64,000 nucleotides of DNA from Zymobacter palmae (lineage in GTDB: Bacteria > Pseudomonadota > Gammaproteobacteria > Pseudomonadales > Halomonadaceae), in NCBI RefSeq assembly GCF_003610015.1, contig NZ_AP018933.1, positions 2,080,035-2,144,034 on the forward strand, given 5' to 3'. Shown in pieces: positions 37,468 to 47,231 of the stretch. The stretch's first letter is position 1; each line of letters opens with the position of its first letter. The position numbers and the translations under genes were made by a program. The notes below the pieces were generated by a model that did not search any database, was not told the origin of the DNA, and worked only from the letters and a program-made list of their open reading frames with translations.

Positions 37468-40112
37468 TTCGCACTCTTAGCCGGCTTACGCTTATCTTCT
37501 ACAACCCACCGCCCGTCGACGAAAGAGGCGCGCCAGCCGGTAGCCTTACCGTTGTCTTCAGTCATCACGTACTGCTCCTTGCTCTTACGCGAGAAGCGGA
37601 TCTGTGCGGGACGACCGTCCGGATCGGCCACAGGCGCATCCAGCAGGAAGTGGTATTTTTCAGGCAGCGTTTCGCGATGCGGCTGCAGTTCCAGCACCAA
37701 CGGTGCCCGCGTTTCACGCTTGCGAGGAAACTGGCTCGCGGCGAGGAACAGGCCACTGGCCCCATCACGCAGGACATAGTGATCCTCCACCTTCTGACAG
37801 GCCAGTTCCGGCATCGGAATCGGATCCATCTTCGGCGGTGCCGCTTCACCGCTCTTCAGCAGCTTGCGCGTGTTCTTGCAGTCATCGTTGGTGCAGGCAA
37901 AATACTTGCCGAAACGCCCAGCACGCAGCTGCATTTCCGATCCGCACTTATCGCATTCAAGCGTCGGACCTTCATAACCTTTGATGCGGAAGCTGCCGTG
38001 TTCGATTTCATACCCGGCACAATCAGGACTGTTACCGCAGACGTGCAGTTTGCGGTGTTCGTCGACCAGATAGCTGTCCATCGCCGTGCCACAAATAGGG
38101 CAACGGTGCATGGCGCGCAGTGCATCCGTTTCGGCTTCATCACCGGCATCCGCCGCTACGGCTTCTTCACCTGGCAGCAGGTCAATGGTCTTTTTGCAAC
38201 GTTCCTTGGGCGGCAGGTTATAACCGGAGCAGCCAAGGAAGACCCCTGTCGATGCCGTACGGATCTGCATATGACGACCGCAGTCCGGGCATTTGATATC
38301 GGTATCGACCGGCTGATTGGGGCGCATACCGTCATCGCCGCTGGCCTTGTCGAGCTCGGCCTTAAAATCGCCATAGAACGTATTGAGCAACTGCAGCCAG
38401 TCGCGCTGGCCTTCGGCGACACCGTCTAGGCTGCCTTCCATACGCGCGGTAAAGCTGTAATCAAGCAGATCCTGGAAAGACTCGACCAAGCGGTCGGTCA
38501 CGATTTCGCCCAGCTTCTCGGCGTAGAAACGACGGTTCTCCAGCCGCACGTAGCCGCGATCCTGAATGGTCGAGATGATCGACGCATAAGTGGATGGGCG
38601 ACCGATGCTGCGTTTTTCCAGCTCCTTGACCAAGCTGGCCTCGGTGTAGCGCGCCGTCGGCTTGGTGAAGTGCTGCTCAGGGTCGAGACCATCCAGCGTC
38701 AGCGCCGTGCCTTCTTGGATGTCCGGTAACTGTTGATCTTCCGCACTGCGGCTGCTCGGCGGCAGCACGCGCGTATAACCGTCGAACTTCAGTACGCGGC
38801 CGCGCGTACGCAGTGTGTAGCCATCGGCATCTACGGTCAGCGCCGTCGACAGATAGCGCGCAGGCACCATCTGGCAGGCCACGAACTGGCGCCAGATCAA
38901 CTCGTAGAGGCGTTCCGCGTCACGTTCCATGCCGCTCAGCTGCGAGGTCGCACGCTTCACGTCGGTCGGGCGGATCGCCTCGTGCGCTTCCTGTGCGCCC
39001 TGCTTGCTGGAATAGCGCACGGGAGCGTCGGGAAGGTACGCATCGCCATATTCAGCAGCGATATGATCACGCACCTGCTCCACGGCATCCTGTGACAGGT
39101 TGGTGGAGTCGGTACGCATATACGTGATATAGCCCGCTTCATACAAGCGCTGAGCCAGCATCATGGTCTTCTTGACCGAAAAGCCTAAGCGACCACTTGC
39201 CGCCTGCTGCAACGTCGACGTAATAAAGGGAGCGCCGGGCTTGCTGGACGTCGGGCGGTCTTCACGCTTGGTGATCGCCAGAGTCGCATCGTACAGCCCC
39301 GCGATGCGCGACAGTGTCTCTTCTTCGCTAACAGGACGGAACGGCTCACCGTTTTGGCGCACGAGCTCGAAGTTCAGTACGTCGTCCTTGCCATAGCGCA
39401 GACGCGCCATGACGTCCCAGAATTCCTCAGGAACGAAGGCACGGATCTCACGTTCTCGCTCAACGATCAGACGCACCGCCACCGACTGCACGCGGCCGGC
39501 TGACAATCCGCGGGCCACCTTACCCCACAGCAGCGGCGACAACATGAAGCCCACCACGCGGTCGAGGAAACGCCGTGCCTGCTGGGCGCGGACGCGTGGC
39601 ATCTGCAACTCGCCCGGCGACTGGAAGGCCTGCTGGATCGCGTTCTTAGTGATCTCGTTGAACACCACACGCCGGAAACGGCCTTCATCACCACCGATGG
39701 TCTCGCGAAGGTGCCAAGCAATGGCTTCCCCCTCGCGGTCAAGGTCGGTTGCGAGATAGATAGCGTCGGCCTTGCGGGCCAGACGTTTCAGTTCGTCGAC
39801 GACTTTTTCCTTGCCCGGCAGAATTTCGTAGTGCGCTTCCCAATCATGATCAGGATCGACGCCCATGCGACGAATCAACTGCTCGTGCTGTTTGCGCAGC
39901 TTGTATTCGGCCTTCTGTTCAGGCGACATTTTGCGCGTCAGCGCAGCCTGCTGGCTGCGCTCTGCCGGCGTCGTCGTACGCCGATCATTGCCACCCGTCG
40001 GCAGGTCACGGATATGACCTACACTGGACTTCACGATGAACTCGTCGCCCAGATACTTATTGATGGTCTTGGCCTTGGCCGGCGATTCCACGATCACCAG
40101 TGACTTACCCAT
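37464..40112 (-). CDS. topA: DNA topoisomerase I
   Basis: Relaxes negative supercoils; 882 residues. The N-terminal Toprim domain begins [20 protein letters not shown] and includes [13 protein letters not shown]. The active tyrosine is in [14 protein letters not shown]. Three C-terminal zinc ribbons follow: [33 protein letters not shown] with VCGNSPDC, and [21 protein letters not shown]. The protein ends in a lysine-rich tail. Confidence 0.97.
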   Translation of the reverse strand: MGKSLVIVESPAKAKTINKYLGDEFIVKSSVGHIRDLPTGGNDRRTTTPAERSQQAALTRKMSPEQKAEYKLRKQHEQLIRRMGVDPDHDWEAHYEILPGKEKVVDELKRLARKADAIYLATDLDREGEAIAWHLRETIGGDEGRFRRVVFNEITKNAIQQAFQSPGELQMPRVRAQQARRFLDRVVGFMLSPLLWGKVARGLSAGRVQSVAVRLIVEREREIRAFVPEEFWDVMARLRYGKDDVLNFELVRQNGEPFRPVSEEETLSRIAGLYDATLAITKREDRPTSSKPGAPFITSTLQQAASGRLGFSVKKTMMLAQRLYEAGYITYMRTDSTNLSQDAVEQVRDHIAAEYGDAYLPDAPVRYSSKQGAQEAHEAIRPTDVKRATSQLSGMERDAERLYELIWRQFVACQMVPARYLSTALTVDADGYTLRTRGRVLKFDGYTRVLPPSSRSAEDQQLPDIQEGTALTLDGLDPEQHFTKPTARYTEASLVKELEKRSIGRPSTYASIISTIQDRGYVRLENRRFYAEKLGEIVTDRLVESFQDLLDYSFTARMEGSLDGVAEGQRDWLQLLNTFYGDFKAELDKASGDDGMRPNQPVDTDIKCPDCGRHMQIRTASTGVFLGCSGYNLPPKERCKKTIDLLPGEEAVAADAGDEAETDALRAMHRCPICGTAMDSYLVDEHRKLHVCGNSPDCAGYEIEHGSFRIKGYEGPTLECDKCGSEMQLRAGRFGKYFACTNDDCKNTRKLLKSGEAAPPKMDPIPMPELACQKVEDHYVLRDGASGLFLAASQFPRKRETRAPLVLELQPHRETLPEKYHFLLDAPVADPDGRPAQIRFSRKSKEQYVMTEDNGKATGWRASFVDGRWVVEDKRKPAKSAK

Positions 40113-40750
40113 AGCATTCCATCTCTGTGCAGCGCGCTCACCGCGGGATTTCCGCTGCGGCGCATGGGAATAAATGTGCCTACCCTACCCTAGCAGACGT
40201 TACGACGCCACCGCGCATCCATCGGCAGACCGACAGCAGAGTTGAGCCCATGTCGCATAAACATTCCACGAGGAACGAATCACTTACTTACGCCTCAAAT
40301 AGCACGGAACCACTCGAAAAGGTATATCCGGCATGACTTTGACCGCCAACAACGGGTATCATCGCCAGCGCCCGACACATGAAAAGGCGACTAAGGTCGA
40401 TGAAGACTGTCACGGACGGCTTGCACACCCTTTTCTTGGAGCACACCATATAGATGCGAACAGCCTTTATTGCAACACCTGCCGATATATCCTCGGCTAT
40501 ACATGCTGTTCGCCGATACTGAATCACTGGAGTATCACGATCACTGGAGTACCATGCGTCGCGGACCGAGCCCTGCTCAACGCTCCGTGGCAGGGAAAAG
40601 GTGGTACTCTAGGCATCAGCAGCGACGCACATCGGCACACCCCATGCCACCCAGCATAATCCGACTGGGCCGCAGGGGTTGCGACAATATGTGCGTAGGA
40701 TAGTGAACCTGGTGGCGCGTATCATCGCCCCCGCTCGATGCCAAAAACGT
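40113..40750. other. Long intergenic region upstream of pyk
   Basis: About 640 bp between divergent topA and pyk, with only chance ORFs. It contains a 12-bp direct repeat ATCACTGGAGTA at 40523-40534 and 40540-40551, and a TTGCGA (40679) that could be a -35 element, but no convincing -10 at normal spacing. Confidence 0.45.
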
Positions 40751-40760
40751 GTAATATTAC
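40751..40760. promoter_or_regulatory. Palindrome in the pyk leader, candidate operator
   Basis: GTAATATTAC is a perfect 10-bp palindrome inside a larger imperfect one (CGTGT...ACACG), 33 bp before the pyk ATG. Position suits repression of pyk. The half-sites resemble those of HexR (TGTAAT/ATTACA) but lack its 3-bp centre. Confidence 0.35.
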
Positions 40761-40793
40761 GACACGCCATTTAGCGCAAAGGAGAAAGACCTG

Positions 40794-42287
40794 ATGCCGC
40801 AAGCACAGAAACAACCCGTTCGTCGCACCAAGATTCTGACGACGCTTGGTCCGACCACCGACAAACCTGGCATTCTGGACGCCATGGTCAAAGCCGGTAT
40901 CGACGTTGTCCGTATCAACTTCTCTCACGGCGACCCGGAAGAACATCGTCAACGCGTAGAATCCGTACGCGCTGCCTCTGCCAAATATGGCCGTCACGTT
41001 GCGATCCTCGGTGACCTGCAGGGTCCGAAAATTCGTATCGCACGTTTCAAAGAAGGCGCGGTCAACCTTGAAGTTGGTCAGCCGTTCATCATCGACATGG
41101 ACCTGGGTCGTACCGATGGTGACGAGCATCAGGTCGGCTGTGACTACAAAGATCTGGCAAAAGACCTGTTCGAAGGCGACGTACTGCTGCTGGACGACGG
41201 CCGCCTGGTCTTCGAAGTCACTGGCGTGGCTGCACCGAAAGTACACTGCAAAGTCCTGGTTGGCGGCAAGCTGTCCAACAACAAAGGGATCAACAAGCAG
41301 GGCGGCGGTCTGTCCGCTGCGGCACTGACCGAGAAAGACAAGATCGACATGCAGACGGCCATCAAACTGGGCGTCGACTACATCGCGATCTCCTTCCCGC
41401 GTTCTGCTGCTGACATGGAATACGCTCGCGAGCTGCTGCACAAGTACTCCGACGACCTCCAGAGCGACATCGGCAAAACCATCGGTCTCGTTGCTAAAGT
41501 AGAACGTGCTGAAGCCGTTTCTACCAACGAAATCCTCGACGGCATCATCAAAGCATCTGACGCTGTCATGGTTGCTCGTGGTGACCTGGGTGTTGAAATC
41601 GGCGATGCTCGCCTGATCGGCGCACAGAAAAACATGATCAAGCGTGCTCAGATGTACAACACGCCGGTTATCAACGCCACTCAGGCGCTGGAATCCATGA
41701 TCAACGCTCCGCTGCCGACTCGTGCAGAAGTCATGGACGTAGGTAACGCCGTTCTCGACGGTGCTGACGCTGTCATGTGTTCTGCAGAAACTGCAGCTGG
41801 TGACTATCCGGTCGAAACTGTTGAAGCAATGAAACGCGCTATTGCGGGTGCTGAAGCACTGCAGGAAGCTCGTCGCGACAACAACCGTCTGGATTGCACG
41901 TTCGACCGTCTGGACGAAACCGTTGCTTACTCTGCAATGTTCGCTGCCAACCACCTGGAAGGCGTTGCAGCCGTAGCTTGCCTGACTGAAACTGGCCACA
42001 CTCCGCTGGTTGCTTCTCGCATTCGCTCCGACCTGCCGATCGTTGCACTGTCTCCGTCCGATCGTACTCTGTGCCGCATGTCTCTGTACAAAGGCGTAGT
42101 ACCGGTCAAATTTGATGCTTCCAAATACCCGACTCCGGAAGTTAACCGCGCTGCGGTTGAACTGGTCGAAGAGAAAGGTCTGGGCACCAAAGGCGACTAC
42201 GTGGTCATCACTCGTGGCGACCACCACTGCGCTCAGGGCACTACCAACAGCATGAAAATCGTCGAAATCGGTGAACACATCGGTTGA
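40794..42287 (+). CDS. pyk: Pyruvate kinase (PykA type)
   Basis: Makes pyruvate and ATP from PEP and ADP. 497 residues with TKILTTLGPTTDKPG, VVRINFSHGDPEEH, GDLQGPKIRIARF, VARGDLGVEIGD and PTRAEVMDVGNAVLDGADAVM. It resembles E. coli PykA more than PykF over the LGRHVAILGDLQGPKI-type region. Codon use is strikingly biased (CGT, GGT, GCT, CTG and AAC dominate), unlike its neighbours, a sign of very high expression. GGAG precedes the ATG at good spacing. Confidence 0.97.
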   Translation: MPQAQKQPVRRTKILTTLGPTTDKPGILDAMVKAGIDVVRINFSHGDPEEHRQRVESVRAASAKYGRHVAILGDLQGPKIRIARFKEGAVNLEVGQPFIIDMDLGRTDGDEHQVGCDYKDLAKDLFEGDVLLLDDGRLVFEVTGVAAPKVHCKVLVGGKLSNNKGINKQGGGLSAAALTEKDKIDMQTAIKLGVDYIAISFPRSAADMEYARELLHKYSDDLQSDIGKTIGLVAKVERAEAVSTNEILDGIIKASDAVMVARGDLGVEIGDARLIGAQKNMIKRAQMYNTPVINATQALESMINAPLPTRAEVMDVGNAVLDGADAVMCSAETAAGDYPVETVEAMKRAIAGAEALQEARRDNNRLDCTFDRLDETVAYSAMFAANHLEGVAAVACLTETGHTPLVASRIRSDLPIVALSPSDRTLCRMSLYKGVVPVKFDASKYPTPEVNRAAVELVEEKGLGTKGDYVVITRGDHHCAQGTTNSMKIVEIGEHIG

Positions 42288-42305
42288 GATGATTCAGCTA
42301 TAGCG

Positions 42306-42393
42306 GATGCCTCACTGCGGTGAGGTATCTGTCTTGCTGATATCATGTCTGAAAGAAAAGCCGCTCCTTGGTATACCAAGGGCGGCTTTTCTT
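42306..42393 (+). terminator. Double hairpin terminator after pyk
   Basis: A first hairpin, GATGCCTCAC / GTGAGGTATC (42306-42329), lies just past the stop. The second, AAGAAAAGCCGC / GCGGCTTTTCTT (42353-42393), has an inner CCTTGG/CCAAGG stem and a TATA loop and ends in CTTTT-rich sequence. The second is a classical intrinsic terminator; the first may protect the mRNA end. Confidence 0.9.
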
Positions 42394-42857
42394 ATATTCA
42401 GTGTTCTGTACGGCATCTAAGCGGTGAAAAACTAAGTAGTGTGGTGAAAACTGAGTAGTGAAAACCAACTCAAACCCAGACGCCACCGCAGTTACACAAG
42501 CCAGCCTATCACTATCCCGAAGCGGCAAGCTGATCAGGCCATATCAGTACAACCGCCAAGGCCTCAAACGGCTTTGCTGGCGATCAATCCTTTCCGCAGC
42601 GCAGTACCACTGTTCAGTGGTCTATCGCAGGCCAGTACGTGAGTGCCGTAAACGCTTTCCATCGCTTGTAAAAAAAGAGCCATCCTTGGCCGTATACTAC
42701 GTTCCATCCCCCCCTCGTGCGACAGCCACATCCTTGTGCCGGGCCAGACATCATGTCAACTCCCTGCCCCACTGCCGCACACGCGCTTCCTACGCGCATG
42801 GCCGACTGGCAACTTCCCAGCGGCCGCCCTGCCTGATATCAGAGATAAGCCCCGAGA
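42394..42857. other. Intergenic region without a supported gene
   Basis: About 460 bp. An imperfect tandem repeat (GGTGAAAAACTAAGTAGTG at 42423 and GGTGAAAACTGAGTAGTG at 42443) is the only structure I see. An open frame of 140 codons on the plus strand has no family resemblance and no clear ribosome site. Confidence 0.4.
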
Positions 42858-43316
42858 TCACAAGCCCTGTGGACGACTAATCTCGACATACTGACCGCCC
42901 GGGGTACGGGAATAATAGTGACCGTGCTGCACGTAGTAACGACGCCCTTTGTAGTCGAGCGGCGTCATTGACGTGGCCGCATCGGGAGGCGGCGCAACGG
43001 TGATGTACTCACTGCCACGATGTTGATAATAGAGGCCATCGAGTAGGTAATAGGTGATACCACCGATCAACAGCGCTTCCGCATCACGCGGCATGCTGTG
43101 ACGCGGTCCGCCACGGTGCATGGGGCCTGGCGCCGGACCGCGGTCAGGCCCAAAGCCACCTTCGCGAGGACCACCAGGACCACCACGTTCTGGACCTTGG
43201 TGATGCATGGGAGGACGCCCTTCCGGTCCATCCGGACGGTGATCGAAAGGCTCTGCCACCGCAATCGCGGGCAGCACCATACTGCACAGTACACCGGCAG
43301 CTATCATCTTTTTCAT
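42858..43316 (-). CDS. Secreted DUF6515-like protein, Pro/Gly/His-rich
   Basis: About 152 residues from MKKMIAAGVLCSMVLPAIAVA, a clear signal peptide ending near AVAEP. Then comes a low-complexity Pro-Gly-His-Arg linker (about 30-80) and a C-terminal part with tyrosine repeats: ITYYLLDGLYYQHRG and RRYYVQHGHYYSRTPGGQYVEI. The Y-Y-x-H-G pattern resembles DUF6515 proteins. Probably periplasmic; function unknown. AGGA eight bases before the ATG favours 43316 over 43334. Confidence 0.75.
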   Translation of the reverse strand: MKKMIAAGVLCSMVLPAIAVAEPFDHRPDGPEGRPPMHHQGPERGGPGGPREGGFGPDRGPAPGPMHRGGPRHSMPRDAEALLIGGITYYLLDGLYYQHRGSEYITVAPPPDAATSMTPLDYKGRRYYVQHGHYYSRTPGGQYVEISRPQGL

Positions 43317-43506
43317 GGGGAGATTCCTGTTCATGTCGTCGGCACAGAAAACGTACTGTGCGCTAACGATTCACCCATTAAGACAAGACGTTATGTATAG
43401 CAGTTCCGCCTTGCACAATTTGTCACGATGCCACCTTATTCCCACTAATAAGATACATCTTTACTCCGACCATTTACGGACGGAGACACCCTACCGACAT
43501 ATACAC

Positions 43507-43534
43507 AAAAGCCGCCCTAACGGATAGAGCGGCT
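43507..43534 (-). terminator. Intrinsic terminator after mucD
   Basis: Stem AGCCGC / GCGGCT with TTTTGTG after it on the minus strand, about 20 bp past the mucD stop. Confidence 0.75.
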
Positions 43535-43554
43535 CGATACCTATTCGACCAGCG

Positions 43555-45012
43555 TTAGTCTTTGCTTACTTCCAACGCCATATAGATGATCTGTCGATCT
43601 CGAATCACACGCATGGAAATAGCATGGCGACTCGGCAGCGCATCGGCCATGTGGGTCAGCTGAGCAGGCGACGTCACGGCCTGACCGTCGAGCTCGACCA
43701 GCACATCGCCAGGCATCAGCCCCGCCTGTGCCGCCATACTACTGTCATCGACCGCCTCAATCCCTACCCCGTGCGCAACGCCCAGCAAAGCCAGTGCCTT
43801 GGCATCCAGCACCGACGCCTTAATACCCAAGCGACCACCCGCATGCCGCCCTTGGGGTTGCTCAGCAGGTGAAGCCAGCTTCGCCATTGCATCACCATGC
43901 TCGACCAGAGGCACATCAAGCGACACAACGGCCCCTTGCCGCCAAACGTCAAGCGCGAGCTGCTGCCCCGGACGCTGAGCGGCCACGATACGCGGCACGC
44001 GATCCACGCTGTCTATCAGCTGACCATTGGCCTTGAGAATGATGTCGCCCGGTCGCACACCGGCCCGTTCCGCAGGGCCTCCGCTGATAACAGAGGCCAC
44101 CAGCGCCCCTTTCGTTTCACCCCGCCCAAAGGCCCGCGCCAGACGTCCATCCAATGCCTGCAAGGAGACCCCCAGCCATGCTCGATGCACACGGCCATCC
44201 TGCTTGAGCTGGTCGGCCACGGATAGCGCCACGTTAGCGGGAATGGCGAACGACAGCCCCATATAGCCACCGCTTCGAGTTAGAATTTGCGAGTTAACCC
44301 CCATTACTTCACCGTTCAGGTTTAACAGCGGCCCACCCGAATTACCCGGATTAATGGCGACATCCGTCTGGATGAACGGCACCGTACCGTCCCCGGATAG
44401 GTTGCGGTCCGTAGCACTGACAATACCTGCGGTGATCGACTGATCAAAGCCGAACGGTGATCCGATGGCCGCCACCCACTCCCCCGGTTGCAGCTGATCA
44501 GAATTACCCAGTGGCAGCACAGGCAGATCGTGCGCCTCCACTTTAAGCAGAGCGATATCCGTACGCTTGTCCGTACCCACCAGACGAGCATCCAGCTCGC
44601 GCCGATCGCTGAACTTCACCTTGATGCGCTCGGCACCGTCCACCACATGTGCATTGGTCAGAATATAACCGTCCCGTCCGATGATGAACCCCGACCCTAA
44701 CGACCGCACCTCATCAAGGGGCCGACGCCAACCGGGGGTAACACCGAACGGGGCCTGATCAAAGAAGCGCCGGAACGGCTCAGGCACATCGGAGAGATCC
44801 AGCACCAGCCCATCATCACCCCATGCACCGCGTGCTGCCGAAATATTGACGACGGACGGCGCCGCTCTCTTCATCAAGGACGTGAAGCCCGGCAGCGCAG
44901 AGACGGAAGACGAGGAAGGCACAGGGGCCACATCGTCTGCGCTGGCCGACAGCGATGAAAAAGGAACGGACAACAGTACCGCCAGAGGAAGGAATGTGCG
45001 TCGAATCGACAT
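43555..45012 (-). CDS. mucD: Periplasmic serine protease MucD/DegP
   Basis: HtrA-family protease and chaperone, 485 residues. The signal peptide MSIRRTFLPLAVLLSVPFSS ends near LSASA; a longer upstream frame to 45261 does not resemble the family, and GGGAG precedes the chosen ATG. The triad is His in NAHVVDGAERI, Asp in DKRTDIALLKV and Ser in NPGNSGGPLLN. Two PDZ domains follow (ALVASVISGGPAERAGVRPGD and AQAGLMPGDVLVELDG). In relatives it is the last gene of the algU-mucA-mucB-mucD operon; here it is separated from mucA by a terminator. Confidence 0.94.
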   Translation of the reverse strand: MSIRRTFLPLAVLLSVPFSSLSASADDVAPVPSSSSVSALPGFTSLMKRAAPSVVNISAARGAWGDDGLVLDLSDVPEPFRRFFDQAPFGVTPGWRRPLDEVRSLGSGFIIGRDGYILTNAHVVDGAERIKVKFSDRRELDARLVGTDKRTDIALLKVEAHDLPVLPLGNSDQLQPGEWVAAIGSPFGFDQSITAGIVSATDRNLSGDGTVPFIQTDVAINPGNSGGPLLNLNGEVMGVNSQILTRSGGYMGLSFAIPANVALSVADQLKQDGRVHRAWLGVSLQALDGRLARAFGRGETKGALVASVISGGPAERAGVRPGDIILKANGQLIDSVDRVPRIVAAQRPGQQLALDVWRQGAVVSLDVPLVEHGDAMAKLASPAEQPQGRHAGGRLGIKASVLDAKALALLGVAHGVGIEAVDDSSMAAQAGLMPGDVLVELDGQAVTSPAQLTHMADALPSRHAISMRVIRDRQIIYMALEVSKD

Positions 45013-45363
45013 CAGAAGAGCTCCCAACAACAGAAAGATGCTCGGAGTCGAGCAGAAAGCGATGTTGACCTCATCTTGCTGCACAGCCGTGCAGCAATCC
45101 ATTGCATAAAGGATGCTCGGCGGACACCGCCGAACCTGCCACAGCTGAACAAACTTGGCGTCCAGCACCGTGAAGAGATAAGGGCAAGAAGCTGCATCTA
45201 CAATACGCGGCGCCTTTGAAAGGCCCACCACCTTAAAAGGCTGCCCACCTTCTATTGTCATGCGCCCATCCTCATCACCATGAGCGATGACACGTTATCC
45301 TGTAAGCGTGCCCAGCGGCCATATCGACACCATAACGGCGTTCAATCGCTATCAGACAGGCAC
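45013..45363. other. Intergenic region between mucA and mucD
   Basis: About 350 bp where mucB/rseB would be expected. The open frame continuing upstream of mucD here has no resemblance to MucB. It must hold the mucD promoter, which I could not place with confidence. Confidence 0.45.
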
Positions 45364-45402
45364 AAAAAAGCGCGACCGCCCTGAACAGGAACCCATCGCG
45401 CT
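45364..45402 (-). terminator. Intrinsic terminator after mucA
   Basis: Stem AGCGCGA / TCGCGCT with a 20-base loop, followed on the minus strand by six Ts (45364-45369). About 35 bp past the mucA stop, so mucD needs its own promoter. Confidence 0.85.
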
Positions 45403-45435
45403 AACATCATCAAGGATTCTTACCCACCGACTGAA

Positions 45436-46122
45436 TCAGCGATTCAGGCCACGCTCGAAATGAAAGCGTGTGGAATCGGTATCCTGCTGCTCACTGTGAC
45501 CGTTGTAGCGGCGGCTGTGTGATTTCGCACCAGCTTCATCGCCACTCACACTCCAGCTAACAGGGGTCAGATCGCCACCCGCAGCATGTGCGAAGTCAGC
45601 GTAGCTTGCCGCCATGGCCTGATTGCCCTGTCCAAAGTAGCCCAGTGTTCCCAGACTATCGCTGCCATTAACGGCCAGCTGCTGAGCGGCGTTGTCCAAC
45701 ACGGCATTATTCGCCTGCAGGGAAGCCGCATCGGGCAGAGCAGCACTGTCATGTCCGCGATAGAACTGCACACCGGAGACCACCATCAAGCTCACGGCCG
45801 CAGCAACCGCAGCGCCCCCCATCAGCGAAAGGCCACGACGTTTCTGGCTCCGCACGGGCTGCGCCGGTGCAGCTGCCTCAACGGCGGTATCGCCAAGAGG
45901 TGTTTCGTCCTGCTCAATCACGGCCATGACACTTGAGGCAATATCCATATCTACTACGGTATCGCGCTCGCGGCGCAAGGCGCTGCGCATGAGGTGATAG
46001 CGGCGCCAGACATCCCCCAACTCAGGGGATTCATCAAGTGTCTTGAGCACGCGACGGAGTTCGAGCTCGTTACCTTCCCCATCCATGATGGCTGACAGGG
46101 ATTCATGTAACTGCTGAGTCAT
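45436..46122 (-). CDS. mucA: Anti-sigma factor MucA/RseA
   Basis: 228 residues from MTQQLHESLSAIMDGEGNEL. The cytoplasmic RseA N-terminal domain has LRRVLKTLDESPELGDVWRRYHLM, the sigma-binding signature. One transmembrane segment (SLMGGAAVAAAVSLMVVSGVQF) lies near residue 105, followed by a periplasmic domain. It should hold the extracytoplasmic sigma factor at the membrane. GAGGG precedes the ATG. It is separated from rpoE by about 510 bp and a terminator, unlike the usual arrangement. Confidence 0.9.
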   Translation of the reverse strand: MTQQLHESLSAIMDGEGNELELRRVLKTLDESPELGDVWRRYHLMRSALRRERDTVVDMDIASSVMAVIEQDETPLGDTAVEAAAPAQPVRSQKRRGLSLMGGAAVAAAVSLMVVSGVQFYRGHDSAALPDAASLQANNAVLDNAAQQLAVNGSDSLGTLGYFGQGNQAMAASYADFAHAAGGDLTPVSWSVSGDEAGAKSHSRRYNGHSEQQDTDSTRFHFERGLNR

Positions 46123-46570
46123 TTGCAACGCCCTCGGTTCAGAAGCGTAAAAGATCAAGTGTCATGCCATAAGACAGGAAGATCGGGGGAAAGTTTATGC
46201 CCATTGTGATCTTGAACTGTCAGAAAGGATATTTCATGCAGATAAAAAGCATGAATGGTTCGGCCATGAGCAAGGGCTGACAGGCCGCCTGCAGAGTGAC
46301 ATCGACACTGCGAATTCATGGTTCAGACCGCACGCCCTTCCAGATAGTTCACCAGCGTTGACGGTCTTTTCACTCGCTCACACGACCATAATGTAACAAT
46401 TGTCACCAATTCAATGCGTTTCGCACCGTTTTATTTAGGTATAGCCCCCTTCTCAGAAGCGACACAACCCTTTCAGCACCTCGCTTCGAACGAGATTTGG
46501 GCAGTATATACCGATGCGACGATGCCGACTGCCTCCAGATACACACTTCTACATAGTGTAAAAATTAGCT
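46123..46570. other. Intergenic region between rpoE and mucA
   Basis: About 450 bp without a gene. It must hold the mucA promoter. A near-perfect 14-bp palindrome GTAACAATTGTCAC lies at 46393-46406 in an AT-rich stretch that could be a promoter or operator; the match is suggestive only. Confidence 0.45.
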
Positions 46571-46605
46571 AAAAAAATCCCCTGGCATCAAGCAATGCCA
46601 GGGGA
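46571..46605 (-). terminator. Strong intrinsic terminator after rpoE
   Basis: Eleven-base perfect stem TCCCCTGGCAT / ATGCCAGGGGA with a 6-base loop, followed on the minus strand by seven Ts (46571-46577). It lies 27 bp past the rpoE stop and would stop transcription before mucA. Confidence 0.93.
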
Positions 46606-46631
46606 AGAGGGGTTATTCGGTAACGTACAGC

Positions 46632-47231
46632 TTATTCGTTAGCGGCCTTATCCTTCGGATAGAGCAGCGCCTGTATACGAGCGTCGACGGCTTCACGCGC
46701 TCTAAAGATACGGGAACGTACGGTGCCCACCGGGCACTGCATTACTTCGGCGATATCCTCATAGGATAGGCCCTCCAGCTCGCGCAAGGTAATGGCGGTA
46801 CGCAGGTCCTCAGTCAGGTTATCGATCGCATCGTAGACGACCGATTCAAGCTGATCACGGGCCATAGCAGACTCTGGCGTTTCCATATCCGCCAGTCGGC
46901 CACTGTTGTCTAGTACCTCGGCATCTACGATATCAAGGTCGCTGCTTGGTGGTCGGCGACCACGCGCCACCACATGGTTCTTCGCCGTATTGATGGCGAT
47001 ACGGTACATCCAAGTGTAGAAAGCGCTGTCGTTACGAAACTTCCCCAAGGCACGGTATGCCTTGATGAAGGCTTCCTGAGCGACGTCTTGGACGTCACCG
47101 GAATCGTGTACGTAGCGGCTTACTAAACCAATGATCTTGTGCTGGTATTTCCTGACCAGCAGATCGAAAGCGCGGGAATCACCTTTCTGGGCACGTTCGA
47201 CAAGCTGCTGATCCGTTTCGGTCGTCGCCAT
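46632..47231 (-). CDS. rpoE: Extracytoplasmic-stress sigma factor RpoE/AlgU
   Basis: ECF sigma factor, 199 residues from MATTETDQQLVERAQKGDSR with AGGGG before the ATG. Region 2 has DVQDVAQEAFIKAYRALGKFR and FYTWMYRIAINTAKNH; region 4 has LRELEGLSYEDIAEVMQCPVGTV. These are characteristic of RpoE/AlgU. The mucA gene downstream supports the call. A terminator separates the two genes. Confidence 0.95.
   Translation of the reverse strand: MATTETDQQLVERAQKGDSRAFDLLVRKYQHKIIGLVSRYVHDSGDVQDVAQEAFIKAYRALGKFRNDSAFYTWMYRIAINTAKNHVVARGRRPPSSDLDIVDAEVLDNSGRLADMETPESAMARDQLESVVYDAIDNLTEDLRTAITLRELEGLSYEDIAEVMQCPVGTVRSRIFRAREAVDARIQALLYPKDKAANE

Noticed and set aside
40751-40760. HexR box before pyk
   Set aside because: The half-sites abut with no 3-bp centre, so it is not a standard HexR site; kept only as an unassigned palindrome.
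40722-42278. Long open frame (518 codons) on the minus strand opposite pyk
   Set aside because: It is an artefact of the biased codon choice of pyk; the translation is rich in Phe, Ser, Val and Cys with no family resemblance.
42458-42880. 140-codon open frame after pyk
   Set aside because: No family match, runs into the end of the convergent DUF6515 gene, no convincing ribosome site.
45013-45261. N-terminal extension of MucD or a mucB remnant
   Set aside because: The extended frame has no MucB features, and mucD has a proper signal peptide and ribosome site at 45012.
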